Positions 52,301 through 63,779 are shown, numbered from the stretch's first letter. The stretch is 64,000 nt of DNA from Burhinus oedicnemus (GCA_008921705.1 VFFE01006813.1:832921-896920), one strand, 5' to 3'. Translations and numbers: made by a program. The notes: generated by a model from the sequence alone, not told the origin.

Positions 52301-54299
52301 GACTTGGGCTTTTTATGCTGAAGTACCTTCTGCATTTCATTTATCAGCTCATGTAGTTCCACAAAAATAATTAATCATTCTGTCCTATACACAAAACATA
52401 ATCTGTAATGATAGTGTTAGAAATAAGAGTGGCAGTTTGTGAAAAGTAGAACACACTAAAGGAATGTCTCTGTTCCTTGTTTACAATGAAATATGTGGTG
52501 GGAGGTAAAAGTGTATGATCATGATCTTGTGCAGAGTAAATGATAACTGACATATATAACAATCAACTGCCAGGCCTAGAAACAAGCCCATGTCTTCTCC
52601 ATAATCACACAAAGCCTGTGAGATCACTCTTTTCAAATTCTGTTGTGAGACTCTTTCTCATTCTGTAGGCACAGAGGCCACTCTGTTTCAGTGGAATCCT
52701 TGAAAATCCAAAGTGACTTCTTTCATTAGGAACACCACAATTTTGTTGCATAGCTGAATTCCCTGCCTTTCGATGTAGAGCTGTTGTTCTGTATTGAGTA
52801 ATGACCAGTGTTCTGGTAATGACAACTAATGACTTGGATTCTGTGCAAGTGCATTAATAGTATGCCTGCATGAGATTTCCTCTACATGTATGTCTAATTG
52901 ACAGATTAACACAGGATATAGTGTTAATAATTCTCCTTTTCAATGGAATGTGGATCATTTGTATTGCTATGTATATAGCTAATTATAACATCAATGTAGC
53001 ATGTCACATGGATCTATCCAAATTTAATATAGAACTGTAACTGTAAAAGTATTCATCCAAGAAAAAAAAAAATTGTGAAATCTGGAATAGATCCATACAC
53101 TGACATAGAGTACGGTAAATGGGCATAAACGTATGGATATTGACGTTGTGAGTGGGTAGCATGCAGGCTATTCAGTATACACAGTTTCTGCAAGCGCTCA
53201 GGTGCACAGAGGTATTGCGCTCATGGTCAGGACTGAGCATCTGAAGACAACGCAATGGCAAATGAAGGCATTATTGCTCTGTTACAGCAGGTGGGCTTTC
53301 TTGCCTAGAAAAGATCTACACACAGATATTTTAGTATAACCATAGGATGATCATTTTAAGTACGGTCATATATCAAATCTATGATTGATATCATTGGTTT
53401 TCCACAGGTTCTTGTGAGTCATTTGACAAGGAAGATATGGTACAGACCTGTACTATCTCTGAGCTTTTTGCCTTGCTTTGTGGTAACGTTGTTCTGCTCA
53501 GACTCATATGCTAGCTTTACTTCCATTCACATCAGCAGGAATGCTAATGGTAATAATGCTAAGAACATGTAGATCTTGACAGGATATTAGTCTATGTATG
53601 CACAGGATGAATTGAACATAAGTCCAGGCTTTCAGCATGTTAATTTTACTTGGTGTTTGTGCAGGCTAACAAATTCTGACTTCTGTTTCCACTTCTCAGA
53701 CTTGCAAGCAATTAAAATAGTGGCAGACTATATGGGTAATGAGACCAAATCAGATCATAAGTCATTTGAGACTACACTGATATATATGATTAGTCACACG
53801 TGAACAAATGCTTCACAAATTTATGAAGCAGTTTTGCAGTACCTAGAGGGCGGCCGCATCTAGCTCATTGACTGTTGTAGGCGGTCTCTAATCCGTTACA
53901 AAGCCACAGCACCTCTTTTATTCAGCAATTAAAATTAGAATCCTTCAGAAGGAGATTGGTACAAGGATTTAAAATCTGTACTTAACGTACAAATACAAGT
54001 GGTGTCCTTAGCTGGTTTGTTGACCACAGAATATTATCATAAATTATTTTTTCTAATTTTGCCGTTGTATTTTTTACTTTTTGGAGTGATCTGGAAAGAG
54101 GCAGGGCTTTTTCTGTATTTTTTTGTGTTCAAATTTTGAGTCTTGGAGGATTTTAGCAATTCTATATGAGTAATGTGGTCCCTTCCTCCCTTCCCAAATA
54201 TTCCTAAAAATTGCACAAGTAAAAATAATTCATTGTTTTTCAAGAAAAGTGCCCTTGCCTTGTTTAAATTGTAATCTATTCAGACACTGCCTTTCTCAC

Positions 54300-54440
54300 A
54301 GCCTGGGAGATGTTGATCACTTTTGCATTACACCATTACGATGTCATCCAAAGAGACAGCAAACATTGCAGATTAATGCTGCCAAAATTGAAGTAATTAC
54401 TCTCTGAAAGTGACAGGCATGTTATTAAGGCCATATGGCA
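54300..54440. promoter_or_regulatory. Candidate conserved non-coding element
   Basis: Contains 'GATTAATGCTGCCAAAATTG' (54371-54390) followed by 'AAGTAATTACTCTC', dense in TAAT cores, and upstream 'TTGATCACTTTTGC'. Unique, non-coding in all frames, and more structured than the flanks. The call is pattern-based only. Confidence 0.25.
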
Positions 54441-54808
54441 TTATACATAGTTGGTGTTATAACTAATCGGAAACAGCAGTATTTCTAGGACACAAATGTT
54501 TGGCAACATACACTTGACTAAGAGTCTTAGTATTGTAAATATACGCCTTTCTTGCCAAGGAAACCAAGGAAACCACCTATCCTAAGGCGGGAAATCACAT
54601 CTCCTTTCTAGCAACAGAAAATATTTATGAGCTTGAGGTAAAAGTGACATTTGCCATCTCTTTTCTGGTCAGTTAGGACTAAGAATGGTCAATATAATCC
54701 ATAAAGGCAGGCTAGGTAAATCTTTCTGTAAGAATTTTTGTTTTGGTTGCAGTCTGAGAGTGTACAGTGTATGTAAGCGATACAAAATTACCTCTTAATG
54801 ACTTTCAG

Positions 54809-54965
54809 GGAAATCGCAGAGACCTCCACTATCGCAGGCAGGTTGGTGAGCTAGGAGGACGGGCCAAGTTTCTTGTGGAATCAGGGCAGCTTTGGATGCA
54901 GGACAGTTGTCTTTCTGATCTGGCTCTTAGCACCTGTGGAATAAATAAAAGTAACAGGAGTGAGC
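54809..54965 (+). other. Possible terminal exon of a non-coding + strand transcript
   Basis: A usable acceptor, TTAATGACTTTCAG, ends at 54808. It is followed by about 130 bp of GC-richer sequence and then two overlapping AATAAA hexamers (54940-54945 and 54944-54949). One frame stays open for 77 codons ('YRRQVGELGGRAKFLVESGQ' inside it), but it does not look like a known protein and uses no strong start. This could be the last exon of a lncRNA antisense to the minus-strand gene. No upstream exon was identified. Confidence 0.2.
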
Positions 54966-57900
54966 TTTACTTGTTTAAGATGTGTCTTGTGCTGCTCTAA
55001 ATAGAGTGCTGGTTCTGAGAGAATTTTTTTAATGCTGTAATGGTATAAATGCAGCAGGACTGCAATTTCCCCAGTCTCTGGAGGAATTCTGACCTTGTAA
55101 TGACAGGCAAACGAAACACAGAATGGAAAGCTGAGTTAACTGCTAGTAGACCAGCCTCACACATGGGGACACAGCACACTGCTCCATGAGATGTTCCTCA
55201 AAATTAAATTTCTCATGTCCTCCTCCTCTTTTGCAGAAAGATGGAAATTTTGGGCCTGGATTTTTTCCATCCCTTGTGTCTGACTTTCATCAAGGCAAAG
55301 TGTCTTCTGCTTCAATCCAAGTAGCTGAGTGAAAAAGAATGCCTGTGCCCATGCCAGATTGGGCACCTGAGCCGGCACTTTTCCACTTGTAAAATTGGGC
55401 TAGTTATTTAGCCTGGGAGCTGTGGGAATCATTTAACTACCATGTATAGAGTACAGAAGAGCTAACATGAGTTAGACATTTCATATGCATAGTATCCATG
55501 ACCTTGCTAACTTATGTTCCTCTTCAGCCCTAGAAATGGGTTAGACTTGTGAAAAGAAGGGAAAAAATATTTCTAATAATATTCTTTTTCACTTGTACTT
55601 GAATTCAACATACTAAGTGGTCACATACCTGATTATGCTTTCTCAGGGCTTCAAGATATTTTATTTTTCCCTCAGAGGTGTCACAATGAAAACCCTCTGA
55701 TGCTTTTTTGGTTGGTACCTCATGCCACTGATACTTTGTGTGTTTCAGTTACAGAATGTTTAATCACACTTCTAACGTATACTTTTTGAGATCCTTTCTT
55801 CAACTCATTTGTAGGCACTTAACATGTCAAATGTTACAAATTTTTTAAAATGCAAGAAAATAGAGACAAAATGCACTTTTCGTATGAAAGAAATGACAGT
55901 AGGAAAAATTCATACATGCTACTGCTCTATAATTTGAATGTAGTTAGATCAGAAATTCCAACTTAACCCATGGTAGCTCGGAAAGTAACACTAGTGAGAC
56001 CAAATATACACAGACAGCTTGGCTTGTTTTTATTGAACTTGCAGACAGTGGATCATAATTTTACTCCTATTTGCATATTCTGAGAAACAAAATTGTCCTT
56101 TATCTGGGTCATATCCTGACTACATCCACTTTGAATCCAACATGATGATGTGTTGCTCAGAACTGAGGCAGAGAATAGCAATTCCTCTGTTCTTGGTAGG
56201 TCAGAGAGGGGAAGGAAAGCTTCCATTGGAAGTCTCTGCTCTGGTAGGACTTTCAGTCCAATATCTAATGAGCAACACTGCTGTTCCACTTGAGCAGGCT
56301 GTCGAGTTAAATATGTTTCTGGAATGATGCTTCTGGCATAGCCTGCTTAATGCATATGCAATACATGTACTCAAGTAAAATAAAAATGAAATAAAATGTG
56401 CAGTGAGTGTGTGAGCTGGAAAACCTTATGCCATTTTTATGACTAACATTGATGAACTTGGGTGTAAAGCTGTATTTCCCTAGAGCAGGAGGAAAGGCCT
56501 CTGGTGTTTAGAGTTGTAGCACTAGTACAGCCAGGGTTCCTGGAGACATAAAACAGAAAATATAAGACTACATGCCTATCCCCTAAGGAATAAAAGGCAG
56601 AGTGACAGATGGACTGTAATTGTTCCAGCCTAAGGACAAAGGAAGGACATATTATGGTTGTCTTGCTAATGCAGACTTATCTGTGGAAATAAATGGCAAA
56701 ACCTACGTTGTAAGCTGTATGATGAAGAGCCTGACTTTGACATCCAGAAACACACAAGTGAAGTGAAAATCTCCACAGACATCTATGAGTTTTGGACCCG
56801 TCTTTTCACAGGTGTGTTGATGTTTGTCCTGGCTTTTAGCAACTGGTGACCAGAAACTGATACAGATGCTTTTTTACAAGTGATATATGGGCCTCTCTCT
56901 AGTCAGAAAAAGTTACAGTTCACTCTCTAGGAGCTTACATGGGCTACAAATATGGGAAAGCTCATTTGGGAATGCTGTTTTGCCTTGTCTATGTTAGAGG
57001 GTTTTACTGAGCACCTCCTATTGTTGAAACCGGGGCTAATCCTTATCTGAGATAAGATCCTAGATTTCTATTTCACAGAGATAATAACTGCACCACAAAC
57101 CCTCTTCCATTTAGACAGGTATGAAAAATGCTTGAATGAGGCAGACTAGCTTCTGTTTACTGTTTAGCAGGTGAATACTTTGTGTGCTGGAGGGCATGAT
57201 GAGGCAGGGAGGGAAAAAGCAAACAAGATTGGAAGAGCAAGGACATCTGCTGCTTAAAGACAAATCTGGTGTAATTGGAGTAACTGAAATGTGGCCAGTT
57301 CAGGAAATAGGCTGTAATATTACATTACCCAGATACAGATTTTAAGGACAGGCAATTCTCACCGAGAAAGGAGAAGGAGATATGACAGTGTAAATGAGGA
57401 AGGACATTATGCTGAAAACAGAATAACATTCACATGGATGGCAACTCAGAGGCACCTTGAACTTGAGGCTAAAGACTGAAATGGTAAAACAATTATAATG
57501 GAAAACAATTACTGATCTCCCAGGGCTAGGTGAAAAGACAGATCAGGAAATATTTATGCAGATGGAGGACTGTACTTGGGCTAGGACATTGATCGTGTGA
57601 AACTGCAATTACTCTGACATTGACACGAATGAGAATTACAGAGGGACTTATGAAGCTGAAGCTATGTTTATTGACAGATCTTTTTTATCCTGCAGCTTGA
57701 CAATCAACAAGATTAGAGGCCATTTGGAAAAACTTGTAATGGTTAAGTGAGGGGACACATCTGTTGATGCCAGTGCTCAGGTTGGAATGGCGTTAGCTGA
57801 AAGTTAAGATGGAAGGAAATTGATGTTGAGTGTGAGCATGATTCCGATTTCCAGGTGTGGGGAACTCCGTCTTCTATTGTACTCTTGGAGCTGTAACTTT

Positions 57901-58732
57901 CAGGTGAGTTGAAGTGGATATCCTTTTATTGGATGACATACCAAGTAGTTTTCGAGGCTCTCTGTCCTGACCTAGGTTTGAAATAGAACCACTGACCCTA
58001 ATGGGGTTTGGTTTTCTTTGTCATAAACCTTTAAGAATATATAGTTGCTGTAAATATGATTTCTGACTAGGCTCAAGGAAGTAGACAGCAAGTATCTGGC
58101 CAAAATTGCCAAGGCTTAGCTTTTGTAAAAGACAAATGAAAAAGGAGAATTATGCTTGTTAATTGGGGAATAGATTACAAAATATTGGAAAATGACAGGC
58201 CTGGAGCACAATTTAAATCAAAGTTTGTTTTGATTAGACAAAAGGAAAGAACTTGCTGTTTTTAAAGGAAAACATGAAGAGGTAGTCTAGATAAGACACT
58301 CTGAAGTAGTAGTTCCTTTTAATGATAAAATATTAGATTGAGGTTAAATAAACAGGATTTGCTGTCACTGTGACACATTACTCCAGTTAGAATAATCACA
58401 TCCAACAAGAATAGTTTCTCAAGCTTGTCATCAGTAATACATACCATATATATGCAGATTAGTTTGCAGTAAAACAGCAATGAACAGTGGCTTTTTGGAC
58501 CTTTTCATTTTACCTGCTAGTCATATTATTTCTGACATACTTGAGTTGTGCTGTGGCACCTGTCTTTGTTGGAACTAACTGATTCTCTCACTAAAAACAG
58601 TTAATTCATCATTTGTTTGGTGTATTCAAGCAAATAGCCTTGTATTTGCTTTGAAGATTTTGTGACTGTATGGGGGTAAACCCAACAAGCTGACATTGAA
58701 GAAATGGATCTTTAAAACTTCATCTGATGGTT

Positions 58733-58800
58733 ACAATATAAATATAAATCAATATATAATCAATAATATAATACTGTAATCTAATCAATATATAATACTG
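58733..58800. repeat. AT-rich low-complexity patch with a direct repeat
   Basis: ATCAATATATAAT occurs at 58748-58760 and again at 58784-58796 within sequence that is almost all A and T. Probably slippage-derived; no function inferred. Confidence 0.7.
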
Positions 58801-59589
58801 ATAGCGAAGCTATAAGAGGGAAGTATACAAAGAATGTAAAAAGTGTTTAAAGAAACTTCCTAAAATCAAACTGTGTGAGTAAATACTGGCTAATGGGAGA
58901 AAAGTCTTCACTTTTTATCTTGATGAAATAGTGCAGTAATGTTTTACAGTAATACTTTTTAATGTGCCTATGATATTACACTATAAAGCAAACAAATACT
59001 AATACAAAGTCTGTAATTTCTGTCTTTGGGTTGTTATAAAACAGGATGATAAAAGTCTAACAAAGAGATAACGCTAACCTCCTCCATGTTGTTTTCATTT
59101 ATGCCATGGCAGTGTGCTTCCATCCAGGTGACACACACTGAGGCACCCAGTGTAGACATATATTTTCAATTCATTAACAGACTAAAGGCTGCATTTAATT
59201 TATTTGTTATGGCTGAAATAGAAGTTCCCGCTCTGTTTAGTGACAGATGGCAATAGCTACCCAAATGCAAGTGCAATCTTTTTGAAGCCAATGGAATCAC
59301 TCAAAAGTTAGTTCATCAAAAAAACACTTATTCTTTAACTCATTTGAAAGCATTGACAGTCTCTCCAGACAGGGCTGGACTGTGGCCATCACAAACAATT
59401 TCATTGCCCCTTAAGATAAAGAGAGATCCTAAGTGGATACTGGTTGCATCCACAACTACCTAAAACTGGACTGGCTTTTGTAGGTGCACAAGATTTATTG
59501 CTAGAAAGGCAATACCTGTGCTCCGACCTCTGGGCGATGTGAGTTGACTCCACAATGCTCCAGGCTGTGCTAACGTGACTTTTTAATAC

Positions 59590-59802
59590 CTTCTTGACGT
59601 AGTGTGGTCCAGCATAAAGCTATTGAACTTAGGGTGTATGATCTGCAGTGCTTCAGTGTAAGCCTGGAGGACACTATAACCTTGAAGGGACTGGAATTCA
59701 TATGTCTGGGGGATGGAGGGTAGGGTGATACGGAAGTAGCTAATGCCAGCCTGCAGGAAGACAACATGAGGACTTGTTCTGTCTGGATAGTAGGAGCTTA
59801 TA
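59590..59802 (-). CDS. Internal coding exon (B) of the unrecognised minus-strand gene
   Basis: 213 bp, a multiple of three. On the minus strand the acceptor is TATCCCTGCCTTCTCAG (AG at 59803-59804), with a strong pyrimidine tract. The donor is AAG|GTATT (GT at 59588-59589), of moderate strength. One base completes the codon split with exon A, 70 codons follow, and two bases carry into exon C. The frame reads 'SSYYPDRTSPHVVFLQ', 'AGISYFRITLPSIPQTYEF' and 'YSVLQAYTEALQIIHPKFN', well composed and without stops. A second acceptor inside (after 59750) would give a 161-bp form starting in phase 0, which cannot follow exon A. The product is a mix of beta-like and helical stretches with no cysteine pairs or clear motif. 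It resembles nothing I can name. Confidence 0.75.
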
Positions 59803-61404
59803 CTGAGAAGGCAGGGATAAATACTTTTTCTATGAGATGCAGATGACAGCAGAGTTACATGGCTCAGACAGATCACTGAAATCATCACATGTACCTATAG
59901 AAAGTAAAATGACAAAGATGCAGAGAAGGTCCTATTCCAACAGTCCATCCTTACATTGCAGAAGTTTTTTTAAAATCCACAAGATAATTTACAGAAAAAC
60001 CCTTGCCTTTTCTCTACATTGACATGCCATTGTTGACTAACTGATGGTGTATATTTGTAATGAATATTTTGTGTAAAAAATGTCTCTCATGGGACTTCTG
60101 CGAGCTGTTTGCCAGGGATGTTCATCATTACTTTTGAAATGTTAACTCTTTTGACTGGTCAAAGGGGGAATGTTATATTCTTCCACTCATTCTGCCAGAT
60201 TCTCAGTTGGTAAAAATCAGCATATGTCTTTTGGATTGAGATTAATGGGGCAGCATCAATTATACCACACATGGATCTGTCATGGTAATTGAATAAATTT
60301 ATAACTCTTATACTTCCAGAATAAATACGATTTTGAAATGTGGTTATCATTAATACCTTTTAATAGCCACACCAAATTCACTATATCTTTCAGCAGTCCT
60401 GCCTGGATATTCCCTCTGTAGAGTATTTATAGAACTTGAGCAAAACGAGGGAAATAAACCATTTCAAAAGAATTCTTTGTGCATATGCATTTTGCAGGCC
60501 AGAGAGTGTTTCAGGCATAGGCGCACAATTTCTACTGCTTCTTTCAGAAGGCAAGTTCAGGGGTGCTGTGAGTAGGGTGAAAGGGTTGGCTGAAACTGAG
60601 GCAGCAGAGGATTTACAGAACGTACCCAGGATATGCTCTAAGGGTAGCACAATAATTGATGTGATCTATCTATAAAGTTGCAAGGGAGGAAGAGGGACAC
60701 AACACAAAGGGACAGTAGCATGAAGGAGTGCTGCTAAGCTCTGTGTTTAGAGTCACAGCACTGGTACGAGAATATTGTGCGTTTCACTGTGGAGGTGCCT
60801 GGGGGAAAGGTGGTCTCTTCTGCATACTCAAGTTCTTTCTAATGTACAAGCTTTCGAGCATATTTTTACAAATAACATTAACATACAGCTGCTGAATGCC
60901 GGCTAGAAATGTGTTGTTCTTTCTGCAATATGCAGATGTGATTAGTGCTAAAAATAATACCTGACTGAAAGCTCTGGGAGCTGTATATCTTTCCAATAAT
61001 TTGTCTTTCTTTCAGATACCAAAGAAATAGTGAAAGTAGTCACAGAAACAAGAAACAGAGCTTAGCTTTATTCTTTCTGTTAGCTGCAATGTGATTTTAT
61101 TCACTTAGCTCTAGCAGGCTGTTTTCTGAATTTCTTACCCCCTCCCCTAAACTCGTGTCTGCATTTTCGAGTATCTTTTTTGAGCTTTCTTATTTATGAA
61201 AAGGGAATTACCGCCATCTCCTGGTCAAGCGACAGAGACTAATAAAATACCTCCACCCACTCGTGAGCTGTTCAATCACCCCACCTCCTGAAAGCAGGGA
61301 TTTTCAACGGGAATCCTCATGGATTTGATGCAAGCCATTCCGGTATGATTATTATACCAATTATTTATCTGACCATGCAGAGAAAAAGAGAACATTTAAC
61401 TCAC
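59803..61404 (-). other. Probable 1.6-kb intron between exons A and B
   Basis: AT-rich and without further exon signals that I trust. It holds the CTCF-like motif at 61211-61224, about 180 bp downstream of the donor of exon A. Confidence 0.55.
61211..61224 (-). promoter_or_regulatory. CTCF-like binding motif (one mismatch)
   Basis: The minus strand reads CCAGGAGATGGCGG, matching the CTCF core CCASYAGRKGGCR except at one position. It has the same orientation as the 28.1-kb motif and lies just inside the intron after exon A. Suggestive only. Confidence 0.3.
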
Positions 61405-61506
61405 CGTAGGTTGGCAGCCTGGTCCACTGGGTCCTGACTAGTCGGAGATTTGTACGTGGTTCCATCATTGGTGTAGTATGTGAGTGGAGAAAGTCAATTA
61501 TCTGTG
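61405..61506 (-). CDS. Upstream coding exon (A) of the unrecognised minus-strand gene, with an in-frame TGA
   Basis: 102 bp, a multiple of three. The acceptor TGTCCTCCTTTTATAG (AG at 61507-61508) and the donor CCTACG|GTGAGT (GT at 61403-61404) are both strong. The only frame that can continue into exon B enters with one base and leaves two. It contains 'LSPLTYYTNDGTTYKSP' and 'SQDPVDQAANL', which are protein-like. However, its fourth complete codon is TGA (61494-61496). Of the other two frames, one has a TAG and the other is open in A but meets an immediate stop in B. The TGA may be a nonsense change, the result of one lost T in the TTT run at 61490-61492, a sequencing error, or a sign that translation starts downstream in this form. 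I do not recognise the protein. Confidence 0.65.
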
Positions 61507-63155
61507 CTATAAAAGGAGGACAATTTAAGCATTCTTTCATTAGACAATGCCTTAGACTTCTTCAACAATACCCCTTACAGATCAACAATATCCCATTGTG
61601 TTACAGATCAACATGAATTGTGTCTGTACTTTTATTTTTGCTTCCTGAAGTGACCATTTGAGCACAGGCCCTTCAAGACCTTAAATATCAGTTGAGGCGA
61701 ATGGCTAAAGACACAGCTGAAGATCATCAGTTCCTCTCAACTAGTCATATATTGTCAGTAAATGCCTTATGTTATCTTTACTGTTTAAATAATATTCCTG
61801 CAACTGCATGTGAAAGGGGACAAAACGATTGCCTTTGATTTATTGGGAACAATAATTTCTGTAAGGCATTTATGTTTCCCCTAAGGATCTAATCTTTGGT
61901 ATGATTACATCTTCTGTGATCTTTCTTCATCAGAAAATTCTGGCTTATATGTAAGCCAGTTTAAATATTTATTTATCCAAAAACCAGTTTGGAAGGATCA
62001 TCTCCCAATTTTTATCTTCCGATACTTTGCCTTCATTGTGACTTCTGACTTCATAGGCAGAAGTAATTAAAAAACCCACTTAAGCATAGCCACCTTCAGA
62101 GTGAATCTGCCAGCTTGTAGAATATAAAGGTAGATCTTCTAAATGCTAGTATGCATTGCATATTGTGGTCTCTGGTAAAGACTAGTAAGTAAGGAGGCAA
62201 ATCTGGAAAGTACCATACAGCATTTTGAGAGTTTGGCTTGTATTTTACAAGAAAAGAATCCTTAAATAATGAGACCAGAGGCCTGCAGCCACGCACAGCA
62301 TTTGACTTAACATTAAGATTCATTGTGCTTGTTCACATCCTTTCTGTGCTCTAATTCCACTTCTCCCTCAATGGACTCTGCATGCAGGGAAAGTTTTGGC
62401 CAGAAGTTGACACTTCTTCTCAACGACAAGACTAGGAGCAACATTTAATCTTATTTTTGTTTATTCATAGTTTCCATTCACATTTACAATGGAGTGCAAT
62501 AGTCTCTTCCTCCCCACTGTGTAGTCTGTGGGACTTTCAGGATAAAGGACTTTGTGTTTAATAGTTTTCATGTTCTTACTTCTTAAAGGGCAGAGAGTAA
62601 TTCATGGTGTTCTTTCTCATACACAGTCGGCCTCTGCTCATCCTGTAACTGTTTCTAGTAAATAAATGATGTCAGAGCATTTTGTTATGCCCTAAAGATG
62701 CACATGTTTGTATCATATGTATGAGCCAAATGTTCCGTAGTGCAGGAAAAAGCAAATGCAGCAGAACAGATAATTGTAAAAAGCTGACCCCAGTAAGTTT
62801 GGGGTTTTTTTTAATTTCTTCAATAGACATACAAGATGAATGCAGATTAAGGTTTTGACCTGTCTTTGATATAAAGCCTGATAACAGCAGACAGTAAAGC
62901 AGGAATGGTAGCAAATTTAGTCATGGATTTTGCCCGTGTTCTGCAGACCAGCAAGACACTCATTTCAGACACTCATAGGATTATTCTTTCCCCCCTGTGA
63001 AATCCTCTTGCTGCTTTCTGGTTCACTGACACCATCTGAAGATGTGTTCTGATCCAATGTGGTGCCACTAACAAAGGAATTCTCTCTGGAGCTCATCAAT
63101 GATAGAAATTGCAAAAGATTTCACTTCTAACCTAGTAATTGATCTTTAAACTCAC
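61507..63155. other. AT-rich sequence upstream of exon A
   Basis: No further exon that I trust. A 13-bp direct repeat TTACAGATCAACA occurs at 61575-61587 and 61601-61613. If the gene continues upstream, this is part of its next intron. Confidence 0.5.
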
Positions 63156-63195
63156 TTCAAAAAGACACTTGCCAACCTTGCTGAGCTGTGAATCA
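63156..63195 (-). CDS. Candidate 40-base micro-exon upstream of exon A
   Basis: On the minus strand a strong acceptor (GCGATCTTCTTTCAG, AG at 63196-63197) and a strong donor (TTTGAA|GTGAGT, GT at 63154-63155) enclose 40 bases. To join exon A it must leave two bases, in which case it enters in phase with two bases and reads 'IHSSARLASVFL'. Another frame reads 'DSQLSKVGKCLFE' but leaves none. It is too short for codon composition to help, so only the splice sites support it. It could equally be a cryptic exon. Confidence 0.25.
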
Positions 63196-63607
63196 CTGAA
63201 AGAAGATCGCACTTATTTTCTTGTTCTGTTCTACAGCACTCTGCTTTTCTGTCCATCAAAGGACAAAAACAGTGAAGACAGCAACGGTTTTCATCCTAAC
63301 AGTTTTCATCCTTCAGGATTACTGTCAAGACTATACTTTTCTAACTCTCTAAACAGTACAGGGCCATCATGTATAGTAGGCTCCACAGTATTCCTTTCTA
63401 CTGAAAAAGAAATCAATATTGTTATCATCTTCCACAGGGTCCTTCACCTGGCTGAATCTCCTTATCTCCCCTCATCTCCCTTCAGCTTTCCCTGCCCCCT
63501 CAAGGTTTAAAACTGAAGGCCAGGATCACCATGCAAAAGATGATGGATGTTACCACACAATTTTCACTATGCCTTTGGTGGAGGCACAAGCAGAGTTGAC
63601 AGGGTAG

Positions 63608-63779
63608 GTTAGCCATCTGCTTATTGTGCGGTTTATCACAAAGTCAGCCCAAGTTTATCAAAAAGCATTCAGCAGTGGGATAAAGCGAGCCCTTCAGCTT
63701 TGCACTGAAGCAGATGAGAAGCGCTGGCATGAGCTCTTTGTTCAGATGTAGGACCCTGAGCTGCAGCAGAGAGGCAATG
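63608..63779 (+). pseudogene. Possible decayed exon with an internal stop
   Basis: One frame reads 'KSAQVYQKAFSSGIKRALQL', then 'CTEADEKRWHELFVQM', a TAG (63748-63750), then 'DPELQQRGN', ending at a good donor AATG|GTAAGT (GT at 63780-63781). The residue pattern looks more like protein than the other chance frames nearby. There is no clear acceptor upstream; the frame is closed by TAG at 63605-63607. It could be a pseudogene piece, a lncRNA exon or chance. I do not recognise it. Confidence 0.25.

Larger units (their letters stand above)
45883..59589 (-). other. Probable 13.7-kb intron of the minus-strand gene
   Basis: It lies between exon B and exon C. The phases of B and C join directly, but further phase 2-2 exons inside cannot be excluded. 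Candidates with a good donor but weak acceptor, such as 48055-48117, are noted as findings. The rest is AT-rich unique sequence, including possible conserved non-coding elements at 49120-49330 and 54300-54440, and a small GC-rich patch with a NotI site at 53850-53857. Confidence 0.45.

Noticed and set aside
56508..60765. Similar 24-base words near 56508 and 60742 (TGTTTAGAG...AGCACT.GTAC)
   Set aside because: The similarity does not extend into the flanks, so there is no evidence of a shared repeat or duplication.
45738..61506. Naming the three-exon gene as a transferrin-receptor/PSMA-family member (for example NAALADL2)
   Set aside because: Short resemblances ('FLQAGI' and 'EIYVSF' placed as in that family) are offset by the absence of about 100 residues expected between them, and the C-terminal end does not match what I recall of NAALADL2. 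Not strong enough for a symbol.
63139..63510. 123-codon + strand open frame
   Set aside because: Starts at a non-ATG codon, Ser/Leu/Phe-rich, overlaps the antisense micro-exon candidate and has no coding features.
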